The position numbers and the translations under genes are program-made. The notes beneath the pieces were generated by a model that saw only the letters and a program-made list of their open reading frames with translations, was not told the origin of the DNA and did not search any database. Source: Lunularia cruciata (lineage: Eukaryota; Streptophyta; Marchantiopsida; Lunulariales; Lunulariaceae). Taken from it: a DNA stretch of 64,000 bases. Location: contig OX419761.1 of the NCBI GenBank assembly GCA_948567375.1, positions 19,780,501 to 19,844,500 of the forward strand, written 5' to 3'. This document shows positions 47,401-59,263 of the stretch, piece by piece. Each line of letters begins with the position of its first letter. Within the stretch, counting starts at the first letter, position 1.

Positions 47401-49375
47401 CATCAAAAGGGATTTGGGGGAAAAAGATCAAGAAGGAACTTAGAATGATAGACAAGGATCAAAGAGGATTTTTGAGCGGAATAGGAGTGACATATACCAA
47501 AGGGGAAAAATCAGAGGTTTTAAGAGTGACAGCTATCAAAGGAGGATTTCTGAGTGATAGGAAAATATCAATCAAAGGAGGATTTTGTGTGACAAGAAAT
47601 ATCAAAGGGAGAGAAATCTTGAAGGGCTTGGCAAGAAAGAAATCTCAAGGGTCTTCTAGAGGCCGGAAAACTGAAGAGAGGAAGGGAGAGAGATAAGGGA
47701 AAGGAGAGCTTTGTTAGAATGCTAGAGCTCTACTATGACTGCATGGAAAGACGGATGCACGGTGCATGGATGCATGTTGCCACTTTGCTTTGTGACAACG
47801 CTTGATCTATCCGTAACTGAGTTAAAAAGATCCTACTTTTATTGCATTTAAAGTTCAGCATTAATTCTTGTCCCTAGGAGTGGTGATATCAAAGAATTTT
47901 CCATTGCCTACGTGTTTGTTAATGAGTTTCCATTGAAGCTTGGTCAACATCATAGTTCATTTTGCAGTCTCATTTTATGCAAGTCTTTTTCATAGCTGGA
48001 ATGGTCTGAACCTCTTTGGTTTCTCCTCTTCTTGGTGTGGAGCTTATCTTCCACTATGTGATCTTCAATTTGAGATTTGTCTTTGAAGTCAATTGTCCTT
48101 CTATTGTGCACTACCACTCCTCTGTCTTGCATTTCCAAAGCAGTACAAGCAGTTCCTTTGTGCTTTGTGCTTTATTTAAAGGCTACCCTCCGCACATCAC
48201 CACCGTAAATTGGAATCACAACTCGTCTCCTTCCTCTCATCTTCTCCATACAAATCTTTGGGGTTCCTTGCTGTAGATGTTCAATGAGTTGCTTCACAGA
48301 AGCCTTCATAGTTAGTCTGAACTCTTCTCCTCCGCCACAAAGAGCTCATAGATTGTGGCCCTGATAGTTCTTGTTTTGACTTCATGGCCAATCTATTGGC
48401 CATGAATGATAAAAAAGAGAAGGGATTAGTGAAAGTTCAGGAAAGCAAGAGAAGGAATCAAAGTGCAACAAATGGAGGAAAAACCAAGGTATCCAGGACT
48501 AAGAGCCAAGAGTAACAATAGGGAGATCGGGAAATGCATGGTGAAGACACATGCCTATCGTAGAGTGAATCAAGGAAGAAGGAAGTTTAGGAAATAGAGA
48601 TAGCGGATACAATCAGTCAGGAAAAAAGGAGGGTAGAGAAGTGAATATTGAACAAGGAATTATCGAGAGAGAAGGAACTTCAGTTAGGAAGAAAGGAACT
48701 AGGAAGAGTAGAGAAGGGAGTTCAATCAAGAACAACAAAGAGAAGTTGAGGATTGAAGGAGAGCCAAATAGGAAAATTAGGGAGGTAGGAGAAGAGTTTT
48801 CAAGAAGAAAGGAAAGAAAGCAGGAGAAGTTTTTTCTAGAGAACAGAGGACAGGAAAATCTGTTAGCAAGGTGAAGGGTTTTTTGAGTGTAAGGAATAGA
48901 AATTGGTTGAAATGGGTTCAACACACAAGATCCAAAAAAATACAAGGACAAAGCTTTATAGATCATGAGTGGTAGCAAGTGATACATGGAGTAAATATTA
49001 TCACAAGAAATCTTAACTCAAAGTACCTTTAGGAGGAGCTTACAATAAGGTTCAATCACAGACAAATTACTCTAGTGAAAAGAGCAATCACCTTAGAAAA
49101 CAACAAGAAGAGATAGCCTTAAACTTTATGCATACTACTCGTGCCACTGAAAAATAGCAAAGTCTAAGTGCAAGCAGCTAGGTGCCCGGTGCATTCTTGA
49201 GATCATACAATCCCCGCAACAATGTCAAGAAGAGGAAAATAGACTTCTTGTTGTATGATTGGAGCCTTGCAGATGTAACCATATTGTAGAAAATTCATGT
49301 GAATTAAAAAACCTAAGTGGGAAATTGTTGCAAGGTTGCCCCCATGATGTGTACATAGGACCATTGGCAGTGGGT
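44405..49375. other. Unassigned, degraded repeat-like sequence
   Basis: No convincing gene. It includes a short tandem ACTAAATG run near 44830-44851, purine-rich tracts at 47100-47700 and 48400-48900 that create spurious Lys/Arg/Glu-rich frames, and a segment at about 45570-45720 resembling 60440-60590. Probably old transposon remains. Confidence 0.4.
47100..47700. repeat. Purine-rich low-complexity tract
   Basis: Long stretches of GGAAGAA/GGAGAGG-type sequence on the plus strand. The 108-codon frame at 47370-47696 is a by-product of composition. A second tract lies at 48400-48900. Confidence 0.5.
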
Positions 49376-49922
49376 TCTCATGCATATATTCATTGCTATC
49401 AACATCATACACTATAGAAGCACAACTCACACATAAGTCGTACACGAGCTCTAATGTGCCACAATAATCAGTTCACTCTTCCACTCAAGTCACACTCAAA
49501 TTGGATCTGAACTTGATCCTCCACTCAACTATTTGCCGACAATTGAGCAATAAGTACAATCAATCCACATCCAGTCTAGCTAAGAGACTCTAAGTGACAC
49601 TTGCTGGCCTTTTTCCACCATAACCAAGAACTCAAAGGTTCAACATCAAAGAAGTGAGCTCTTTGGAGCTGCACTTTGAAAGTATACTCTTCTACTTGAC
49701 CTAGGTCTCTAAGCCTAATGACACCACTGATGGCACATCTGAAAATGCTAATTGTGTAGGTGATGGTGGGTCTCATCATGTAATTAGTAGCCCTAATATG
49801 ACATGTGGCTACAATCAAGTAGTCCATTAGCAACTACCAAAATAACTATGATTGCTAACATTACCACTCTAGTGTCCAAGCAAACTAACTTTGGTGCTAC
49901 AAATGTTGTGATAGTTATCATG
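49376..49922 (-). repeat. MT copy III terminal fragment: A' and B (reverse)
   Basis: Reverse complement of block A' (49376-49463) followed by reverse B (49464 to about 49920), diverged. Block A of the same copy is found beyond the solo LTR at 59264-59366, so the family end is again A-B-A'. No coding part of copy III is recognisable beyond A. Confidence 0.7.
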
Positions 49923-50721
49923 TGTGACAACACGGCAAACATCAGTTTTGCGGTAATCAGGTAAGTAAAGTTTGTTCCCGCAGAGATAGTATTCAAAAAT
50001 GTCCAAATACAAAGTCAAAAGTCACAATTGTAGTTCTTTGTGGTTTCTTCTTTAATATCTCAGGTAGAAACTACACCCAGAAGAAAGGAACAAGCTCACA
50101 ATCTTGACAACTTGTCACGAATACACACACATAATCACATCATAGCAAATTCTATCCAAACAACTCTTGATTGTGATGATTCAGATTCTCCCAAAGATGG
50201 CACTTCACTACGAAGAATGATTTTGCCCCAGAATTGTGTTCCACCCCTCCACTGAAGGCACAACTTCCTTGATCAAAATTGCTTCACATCAACTTTGTGC
50301 TGCACTCACAAATGCAGAATACTACCAACACTACAATTCCTCTCAGATATGTCAAGGCATTGCTCCGATGCACTTCACTCAGGATCAAACACACAGAATG
50401 AAGATCAAGGTTGCAAATTCCAACATCCACAGACACACTGACTTGCTCTTTGGAATTCTCCACACACTCACAACTACAAACATGAAATTGACAATCGGAA
50501 TTAAGCTTAAGCAACGAGCACTAAGAACAGCAGTTCACTTTATCTATCTTCAGAAATATGAATACTAAATAACATAAGACTGTGAATGTTCCCCTTAAAT
50601 ACTGAAGCAAACTGCAGTTCTTCCTACCTATGCACCGCTTCCTAACATCTCTTCTTACCTACAGATCCCAATTGACAATCTATCTCTTCATATCTGCCTC
50701 TTCCAATCTCAAAATTGACAC

Positions 50722-53214
50722 TTATCTAGATCCGATGTCTACCTCATCATCGGCTTCCAAACCCGATGACCTTCCTACTACTTCTCCTTCTTCGGGTATA
50801 GCTAATTCTACTAATTCCTTCACTAATTCTACAACTTCTACACTAGGAACTACAATTGCACTAAGGAGTGACTTATCTAACTCTCTATCTCCTGACCCAC
50901 TCTTCTCTAATGTGTCAATTGTCAACTTTGATGACACTTGAATTCCTATTTCTGCAACATCGGGTTTTGCTCCGCTGTCACACTATTCTGAATTTTCTCT
51001 AACTTTGAATTAACTAAATCTAATCGAAGACTAACATAATTCTCTACTTCTAACATCTTCCGATCTACATGCTCTCTCAATCGGATCAACAAGGTGTTCA
51101 TATCCACATCCTTGGCTTTTCTCTTCCAAGTTTCTTGCACAAGTAACTTCAACTCATGTAGGCGGGCTTCTTCCAATCTCCCTTCAGCCTTTGTGCTTAG
51201 AAGTGCTCTCAACTTCTCCGCAACTTCTCCCATTGATTCCGATGTATATCCTCGAGAACGTTCTACCTTCAACTCCTCATGATACATCTTCAACTTGTCT
51301 TTGTACTCCATAGCAAGCATCTTCTTCTCTTTTGCATACTGCGTGCTCTGCCTTTCCGTGCTCTTGACAAGTTCTCTTAATCGTTCCTCTTCTTCTTGCC
51401 TAGCTGCTAACTCTCTCTACCATGCTTGATCCTTTGCCGCTGCACTCTTCTTCAAACTATCCAACTCCTACTCCATTACGATGGTCATTGCCTTCAAATG
51501 GACATTCTTGATGCGCACATCACTCACTTCCTCCTTCATCTTGCTCAGCCACATCACCTGTTCCGTTAATTCTCCGGCTTGCCTGTGCAGTTCTTTCTCT
51601 TTTACATCGCAGCTTTCTTGTAACATTGTAAGAGTCTTCTTCGTCAAGCCTTCCTCCCGCCAAAGTTCTTTCACTTCTTTACTTCTTTGGACTTGTTGCT
51701 CCTGCAACCCCTTCACTTCACTCACCAAATGCATCACCACCTACAACTCGTTCATCCCCTTCCTACGATCTTGGGGAATTACCTTCCGATGATCGTTCAG
51801 TAGCTCCAACAATGGTGTGACCACCTTTGTCAAATACAATATCCCACCAAAGTTCTCTTCTTCTTCATCGCCATCTTTGTCTTGCGTCTTCACCTCCATC
51901 ATCGGCTTCTTCATCCGAAGTCACGATCTTTGTATCTTCAGAGACATCATTTTGGTACTTTCTTCATCTTTGCTTCTTGAACTCGGCCCCGCTGGATACT
52001 CCTCCTTCTCTTCTGGTCTTGGCTTGTTCACCACCATTGCCTGACAAGCTTCACTGACCGCCACCGATTGCTGAACTTCTGGCTCTCCCTGGCTATCACT
52101 TCCGGACTCCTCACTTTTTAAGGTGAGCTCCTCTTCTTCGGATTCCTCCTCTTGCGACTTGGTTTCTTCCTCATACTCTGATCCCGATGATGCGTCTTTC
52201 ACCATCTTTGTATTCTTCATAATCAGCCATCGAGTCTTTCTTTGACTAGGAGGTGACTTTGCTTCTTTGGTTTTGCCACGTTTCTTTGTCTTTGGGTTGG
52301 TGATTTCTTTGACCTTCCACTGTCCGGTCTTTGAGAAATACTCATCGTTGGCTTGCATATGCAACATATACTGGCGCTCTTCCTCGTCCGCTTCCCGTCG
52401 TAAGTCCGGATGAACGTGAGACACTATATGATGATGCTCCTCTTTGGTCAGCAGGTTCATCCCGAAGTAGAAATGAGCTGCGAACGGTGCAAAATAATGC
52501 GATGGAGAGCCCGTTCGCCAATTAATCACCATCTGCCTCGTTCGGTGGTGGAAGCACTTTGCCCAATTCACTGCAAACATTTGGTGGAAGAAGACGGCTT
52601 GCTGCATGTTCACATAGGTGGTTCGTTCTGGCTTGATCATGGCCATCATTGCTCCCACGATGCTTCTTCAAATTGGATCCCGATAGGACTCCACCTTGTA
52701 TCCATTCATCATTCTTGGAGCGAAAAATGAGTTGCAAATCTCCGTCGTCTCATTTGCAGCATCACACTTTTGATAGAAGGTGATTCCCGTTGGCTATCCT
52801 GCTTCTCTCCCCAATACTAACCTCCACTCCAACTCAGTCCATCGAGCCAGATTGCCTCTCTTCCCTTCCACCTCGGGACCCTCCTCACAATTACTAGCAG
52901 CGATTTGTGCCATCACTCCCAGGAAACTGAAATTCCAGTTCCATGTTAAGAAAGTAAAACAAAGTCTAGTCAAGACTTCAATTCTAGCTACTACATCTAA
53001 TCTTCGGATTGCAAAACCTCGCACCGCCAGCGCATTGGCCACCTTGTTTGCCATAATCTGTTCTCTTGTTCTACGATTCTGGAAGATGAAACCCTCTCTT
53101 GGTTGAGACACTCTAACTCCCTTGGGATTTTGGAAAATTTCACTCTTGATGGGCTTCCGGACACGCATTACTCAGGACGACTACTCAAAGGGATTGGAAA
53201 TTTACTCGGCACAT
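50722..53214 (-). pseudogene. LTR-borne ORF, solo LTR subfamily 2 copy
   Basis: Candidate ATG at 53214, with a one-base shift directly after it. Open pieces 53168-52794, 52658-51921, 51740-51468, 51320-50946 and 50937-50722. Contains REQIMANKVANALAVRGF, KPERTTYVNMQQAVFFHQMF and NWAKCFHHRTRQMVINW, then an acidic KSEESGSDSQGEPEVQQ region and coiled coil. The end SGLEADDEVDIGS matches the other copies. GVPV is deleted before NWAKC compared with the 5617-9302 copy. Confidence 0.7.
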
Positions 53215-53581
53215 TCAACTTGTCCCTGTGCAGTCGCAATCTTATATTACCCCAAATTGCAATCATTCTTCAGTCAATTCAAATTTTGACTTTCTCTCTT
53301 TTGCGTGTAGATCCCGGTCACTGTCAAGACATGCTTCTTCTGCCTCCACCGTTTCTTGAAATGTACTTTCTTGCCACGTACCAAGGTTGTTAAACTGTCT
53401 TCATATCTTCTGCCTTCCAACTCGAAGACGGTGCTCTTTGGACTTTTTCCATCATACTCCTTTTCCGAGTACCTCCATCATTGGATCCGATGTTGTCTTC
53501 TTCGGATGTCCTCCAAAGTTACTTCTGTCCATTTTTCATCCGCAATTTGACTTCCAGTGCTTACTTCTTCTCTTAAACACT

Positions 53582-54004
53582 TGTAACAATATGGAGTTTA
53601 GTGACGAAGTTAATCGGGCTTACGAAGTAGAGAATAAGACAAAATAACCTAGAATATTCTAGAAGCATCTAAGAAGCTTCTTAGGAAGCTTCCCAACTAG
53701 TTAACTTGCGCCCTAAGCAGGTAGCTTCTAGAAGGAAGCTTCTAGAAGCTTCTAACTAGCTTAGCTTGCACGCCAAGTAGGTGGCTTCTAGAAGGAAGCT
53801 TCTTGAGAAGCTTCCTAGTTAACTTGGCTTGCACTCCAAGAAAGCGGCTCAAGGAAGCTTCTTGAGAAGCTTCAAGGGTCTTGTATGCTACCTATAAATA
53901 CCAAGGCCGAAGCTCATGCTACGCATTCGGAGTTTTCCCTCATTCAAGTGTCCCAATGTGAATTTCCATTCTCCTATTTCTCTCCTCGGTTTCGGTCTTT
54001 TACA
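53582..54004 (+). repeat. E3 5' LTR
   Basis: 423 bp from TGTAACAATATGG to GGTCTTTTACA. Contains three imperfect 60-bp tandem units (about 53701-53875) rich in GAAGCTTC, and a TATA box CCTATAAATACC near 53890. Confidence 0.95.
53651..53875 (+). promoter_or_regulatory. Heat-shock-element cluster and TATA box in E3 LTR
   Basis: HSF binds alternating nGAAn/nTTCn pentamers. Perfect runs here: AGAATATTCTAGAAG (53651-53665), and GGAAGCTTCTAGAAGCTTCT (53734-53753, four contiguous pentamers). Gapped arrays follow (GGAAGCTTCTTGAGAAGCTTC) near 53795 and 53853. The TATA box lies about 15-35 bp further downstream. The copy in the 3' LTR is identical. This predicts heat-induced transcription, as known for the ONSEN copia element, which is a different superfamily. 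Confidence 0.75.
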
Positions 54005-54005
54005 T

Positions 54006-54017
54006 TGGTATCAGAGC
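54006..54017 (+). other. E3 primer-binding site
   Basis: TGGTATCAGAGC, the complement of initiator-Met tRNA 3' end, one base after the 5' LTR. Confidence 0.93.
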
Positions 54018-54275
54018 AGGAATGGGATGGATGGAATTTATGGACCACCAAATCCACTTCCGCCAAACCATTGGGACTTTCATGTCCAGATATTACCAAA
54101 GCATCGTTTCACACAGTTCATCACCTCACGCTTTGGGCAGGATTTTCTACATATGATCACCGTGTCACAGGAACCCTTGGTACTTCCAGTTGTGACTTAT
54201 GGAGAACGGTGGACGTGTTGTATCTATGTGTTAATCAACTAGATAAATTGAGGGTAGTGGATTAGGGTAGTAGCA

Positions 54276-55172
54276 ATGGCCGCAATACCGGATGTTATCC
54301 TTGCAATGCAACAACAAATCGAGCATCTTACTTGATTGTTGGATGAACGAGACCAGCAACGACGAGAACAGATAGACAGAGCGCCAGTTCAAGATGGAGA
54401 AGATCACATTCGATTTCCGAAACCCAAGGTGTTTGAAGGCAAGAATGTTCCAGGCACAGTGGAGAATTTTGTGTTTGACTGTGAACGTTACTTTGAAGCC
54501 ACCAATCTTCAAGACGAGCGGAAACAAATTCTCTTGGCTTCTAGCCAGTTGGATGGCGTGGCAAAACTTTGGTGGCGATTCCGAGTAGAAAGAGCTGAAC
54601 GACAAATTGTTACACCAATTTTGACATAGGCAGAATTCAAGGATGCAATACTTGGTCGATTTCAGACTATAAATGCCACCCGAGCTGCACGAGATAAATT
54701 GGCGGAGTTGAGGCAGATTGGTTCGGTGAGAAGCTACATCACACAATTTCAGAATATCATCATGCAAATTCCAGATATCCAAGAAGGTGAAGTTCTGGAT
54801 CGATTTGTGCGAGGATTGAAGTCACGAACCAGATTGGAGGTGACCATGCGAGAGCCACAGAACGTAGAAGAAGCCATGCAATTGGCTGAGCGTTTTGATT
54901 CCTTAGTTGCAACAACTTGGTCTCGACCTCGACCTACACAAAACCTACCCGTACCACGAGTGGAAGAACCGGTACCAATGGAGATTGATGCTATCCAACG
55001 AAGACCACTTGGCACAGCAGATAGAGAAAGATTACGACAAAATGGAGGTTGCTTTTATTGTTGCCAGTTGGGGCATCGCATTGCTGAATGTCCACTCAAG
55101 AATGGACGACCTCGACAAGTTGCCCAAGTGGAGGTTGTGGAGCGGAATGATCCGAGAAACGAGGAATCCTAG
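54276..55172 (+). pseudogene. E3 gag
   Basis: ATG 54276 is followed by one frame to the stop at 55172, broken by TGA 54333 and TAG 54627; the latter sits where chromovirus gags usually have a Trp before AEFKDA. The capsid shows FPKPKVFEGKNVPGTVENFV, AKLWWRFR, and RQIGSVRSYITQFQNII. The nucleocapsid knuckle is CFYCCQLGHRIAEC. It lies 260 bp after the PBS. Pol starts in the -1 frame immediately after. Confidence 0.85.
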
Positions 55173-55637
55173 TAGGAGATTTCGAGCCACCTACTGGGAG
55201 CTTGATTAGTTCCAATGGGATTGAAGGCTCGACCTATGCAAGTTTGCTTCACTTGCAAGGTATGATATCTAATCGGGGTTGTAGAATTTTGGTTGATTCT
55301 GGAAGTTCAGAGAATTGCATGTCTATGCAAGTGGCAAAGGAATTGGGTATTCCTATCAGGCCAGTGATTGGAAGTAGTTTGATGATGGCGGATGGTAGAA
55401 AGGGTTTTGCATTCCGCACCTTGCATCCTGTTACCTTCAAGATTGGGAAGGAGTATTTGGAGTGTATGAGGTTCGTAGTGGCACCTCTACATTATGATAT
55501 CATTCTAGGTCTACCTTGGCTTGAATGTCATAAGGTTCAATTTGATTGGACCCGACACCAAATTCAAGTACAACACCAAGGTAGGAATTTCCGATTAGGT
55601 TGTCTGGCACCTCTGAGTAAGACACCTAAGAATAGTC

Positions 55638-55817
55638 AGTCCCAAGATGGGAAGTTTGTCGAGAAGGTAGCCATAGAGCGAATCTGGAAGGGAGATGAGT
55701 CCCAAGATGGGAAGTTTGCCAGGAAGGCAACCATGGAGCAAGCTTGGAAGAGAGATGAGTCCCTAGAAGGGAAGTTTGTGAATGAAGTAGCCATAGAGCA
55801 AGCTTTGGAGGACAATA
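55638..55817 (+). repeat. Three 60-bp in-frame repeats between E3 protease and RT
   Basis: Exact 60-bp period (55638, 55698, 55758), encoding three 20-residue units beginning SQDGKF or SLEGKF. It expands the protease-RT linker without breaking the frame. Confidence 0.85.
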
Positions 55818-58789
55818 AGTCTGTATTCGCGGTGTGGATCAAGCCGATTGCACAAGAACAATCTGAGGAGGGCCAAGTGCCGCATCAAGCAATGGTTGAT
55901 CGGATAGTTCAAGAGTTTGCAGATGTGTTTCCGGATGATCTGCCAAAGGGATTACCCTCCGATCGAGGTATGCCCTTCAAGATCGAGTTATTGCCAAGGA
56001 GTACTCCAGTGAGTAGACCAATCTATCGGCTCTCACCAAAGGAGTTGGAGGAGTTGCGAACAACACTTACAGAGTTGTTGGAGAAGGATTTCATACAACA
56101 TAGTACCTCTCCGTGTGGAGCACCGGTACTATTTGTTCCAAAGAAGGATGGAGGACTTTGTTTCTGTATTGATTACCGTGGGCTCAATAAGCAAACCGTG
56201 AAGAATGCATATCCCTTGCCTCGGATCGATGACCTGCTTGATCAACTAAGTGGAGCACGCTACTTTTCCAAGCTGGATCTTCGTAGCGGCTATTGGCAAA
56301 TTCCTATTGAAGGAGAGGACGTGCAAAAGACTGCTTTTCGCACAAGGTATGGACATTTTAAGTGGAGAGTTCTACCCTTCGGACTCACTAATGCTCCAAC
56401 AGTCTTCATGGATCAGATGCATCGAGTGTTGGAGGGACTATTGGATTGGTCCGTGGTGGTGTTCTTAGATGATATCTTAATCTATAGCAGGACAGAGGCA
56501 GAACATGTGAATCATGTGCGAGAAGTCCTAAGACGACTACGTCAGTGGAAATTTTACTACAAGAAGTCAAAGTGTGCTTTTTGGCAGAAGGAGGTTACCT
56601 TCTTGGGTCATAAGATCTCATCAGAGGGGATCAAGATGGAAGAAGAGAAGATCAAGGCCATTACTGATTGGCCTACCCCGAAGGATGCTACAGAAGTACG
56701 AGCATTCAATGGACTGGCCAGTTTTTACCGACGGTTCATCCACTATTATGCTCACGTGGCTGCACCATTGACTGACCTCTTGGGAAAGAACTCGAGCTTC
56801 CAGTGGACCACCAAGCATGAAGAAGCATTCCAAAAGTTAAAGCATATGGTGTCTTCAAGACCTATTCTTCAACCATATGATCCTCAACTACCTTGTGTGG
56901 TTGATTTTGATGCTTCTAACTTTGCAATTGGAGTTGTGTTGCAACAAGAATTTCCAGATGGACTACATCCGATTGCCTTTGTGTCTCGCCGACTAAATAT
57001 AGCAAAAAGAAATTACTCTGCTCGAGATCGGGAACAACTTGCAATGGTATATGCCACCAAGGTATGGAGGCATTATCTCTTGGGGAAACAAGTGATCATG
57101 CGAATTGATCACAAGCCATTGTTGCAGACCTTACACTTGGAGCACATGAAGAGCCGGCATCATCGATGGGAAGAGCAACTCCAATTGTTTGACATCAAAC
57201 TTGAGTACAAACCAGGTCGGTTCCATGTCATTCCCGATGCTCTATCACGACGACCTGATTTGAAGGATCTTCCTTTCATCACGGCGGCAATTACAACGGT
57301 GTCCATTGACCCTAAGGTCCACAATGAGTTTCAATCAGCTCTACGACAAGATCCCTTCTTCCAAATGGTACACGGTCATCTGATAGCATGCGACAAGGAG
57401 TACAACACCTTCTCCTTCAAGGAAGGCCTTTTATTCCATGCAGACCAGATCTATGTTCCAGCCAAAGGTGATCTTCGACTAGTGCGCCTTCAAGAAGCCC
57501 ATGATTTACCAATAGTTGGTCACATGGGAGTGGACAAGACCTTGGGCACCCTCCAACGCCAATGGTGGTGGCCCAACATGACACGAGATGTTTGAGACTT
57601 TGTCCGATCATGTAAGAGTTGCCAACGGAACAAGGCTAGCAGCCAGAAGCCGAGTGGACTCCTTCAACCACTCGCCATTCCATCCGCTCGTTGGGAGCAT
57701 GTGAGCTTGGATCTCATCACATCCTTGCCAAAGACAAAACAAGGACACACCGCAATTGTGGTGTTTGTGGATAAGCTTAGTAAGCAAATCCACTTGGCAC
57801 CAACCTGTGATACCGTGGATGCTCCAACCTTAGCACAAATCTACTTCGACAATGTCTTCAAGCATCATGGGATGCCACGTGTACTCATCTCCGACCGTGA
57901 TCCTCGATTTACCGGGAAGTTTTGGCAAGCACTCTTCCAGATACTCGGCACCAAGCTTGCTTTGTCCACGGCCTATCATCCTCAAACTGATGGACAAACC
58001 GAACGCGCCAATCGTACATTGGAGGATATGTTGCGGGCCTTTATCAATGTCCACCATACCAACTGGGATGAATGTCTTGCAGCTGCAGAATTTGCCTACA
58101 ACAATTCCAAACAGGCAAGCACTGGATTTTCTCCCTTCTTTCTCAATTTTGGCCAAGATCCGCTTGTTCTAGATTCCCTTCTTGCTCCCCCTCCCTCTCA
58201 CGTTCCTCATACTTCTACATTCTTGACCACTATATCCCAATCTCTCCAACAAGCCAAATCTCACCTCCTTGTTGCTCAAAATCGCCAAAAACAATATGCA
58301 GACCATCATCGTCGTGATCTCACCTTTGAAGTTGGTGATAAAGTCATGCTATCCTCTAGTAACCTCCCTCTCCCACTTGATACCCAAGTTCATAAACTTG
58401 CTCCTAATTGGATAGGACCCTTTGATATCACCCACATTATCTCTCCTGTTGCTTATCGTCTTGCCTTACCTTGTCACATGCGTATCCATCCTGTCTTTCA
58501 CGTTTCCAAGTTGAAACCCTTTGTTCCTAACCCTTCTTCCTTTTCCTCTCGAGTCCAACCTCCCCCTCTTCCTATCCCTATCAATGATCATGAGGAGTAC
58601 GAAGTTGATCGTATCCTTGCACATCGCCATATTCAACGAGGCCGTCGCCAACACACGGAGTACAAGGTCCTTTGGAAAGGGTATCCCCTTCATGATGCCA
58701 CATGGGAACCTCTTTCTCACCTCCAGAATGCACAGATGGCCATCCAGGAATTCGAAGCTTCACTGGCGACGAGGACGTCACCAACTAGC

Positions 58790-58801
58790 GGCGGGGGAAT
58801 A
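58790..58801 (+). other. E3 polypurine tract
   Basis: GGCGGGGGAATA directly before the 3' LTR TGTAAC. It overlaps pol codons for the Gly-rich GGGI. Confidence 0.8.
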
Positions 58802-59224
58802 TGTAACAATATGGAGTTTAGTGACGAAGTTAATCGGGCTTACGAAGTAGAGAATAAGACAAAATAACCTAGAATATTCTAGAAGCATCTAAGAAGCTTC
58901 TTAGGAAGCTTCCCAACTAGTTAACTTGCGCCCTAAGCAGGTAGCTTCTAGAAGGAAGCTTCTAGAAGCTTCTAACTAGCTTAGCTTGCACGCCAAGTAG
59001 GTGGCTTCTAGAAGGAAGCTTCTTGAGAAGCTTCCTAGTTAACTTGGCTTGCACTCCAAGAAAGCGGCTCAAGGAAGCTTCTTGAGAAGCTTCAAGTGTC
59101 TTGTATGCTACCTATAAATACCAAGGCCGAAGCTCATGCTACGCATTCGGAGTTTTCCCTCATTCAAGTGTCCCAATGTGAATTTCCATTCTCCTATTTC
59201 TCTCCTCGGTTTCGGTCTTTTACA
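58802..59224 (+). repeat. E3 3' LTR
   Basis: 423 bp, one difference from the 5' LTR. Contains the pol stop (58865-58867) and the second heat-shock-element cluster. Confidence 0.95.
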
Positions 59225-59263
59225 ACACTAATAAACATAGAAAAACAAAAAAATGTAGGTGCA

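Larger units (their letters stand above)
55150..58867 (+). pseudogene. E3 pol: protease, RT, RNase H, integrase, chromodomain
   Basis: The frame is open from about 55150 (overlapping gag by about 20 bases, -1 relative to it, no ATG) to 58867, with one TGA at 57593 in DV-stop-DFVRSCKSC. Protease [13 protein letters not shown] and [55 protein letters not shown] (about 56463). RNase [13 protein letters not shown]. Integrase [26 protein letters not shown] and DGQTERANRTLE. C-terminal chromodomain EYEVDRILAHR, EYKVLWKGYPLHDATWEP (58594-58760), which in chromoviruses directs integration to methylated-histone chromatin. The last 22 codons extend into the 3' LTR. Confidence 0.92.
53582..59224 (+). 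mobile_element. E3: young Ty3/gypsy chromovirus with heat-shock-element LTRs
   Basis: 5643 bp, two 423-bp LTRs that differ at a single position (G at 53878 versus T at 59098), initiator-Met PBS, PPT, and TSD ACACT (53577-53581, 59225-59229). Gag and pol are on the plus strand; pol ends with a chromodomain. Near-identical LTRs mean a very recent insertion. Yet gag has two stops, pol has one, and gag and pol are in different frames, so it was probably copied from an already defective parent by another element's enzymes. Confidence 0.95.
49923..59263 (-). mobile_element. Solo GL LTR, subfamily 2, interrupted by E3
   Basis: TGTGACAACACGG at 49923 to 53581, then 59230-59263 (ending ATGTAGGTGCA). 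TSD TCATG at 49918-49922 and 59264-59268. E3 interrupts the last 35 bp. Sequence is closest to the plus-strand solo LTR at 5617-9302. The insertion point is exactly at the A/B boundary of MT copy III. Confidence 0.82.

Noticed and set aside
47370-47696. 108-codon basic ORF
   Set aside because: Produced by a purine-rich tract; no domain, no homologous copy, neighbouring frames equally open.
53701-53875. CRISPR-like array of 60-bp repeats
   Set aside because: Repeats are imperfect, contiguous, without spacers, and located in both LTRs of a eukaryotic retrotransposon.
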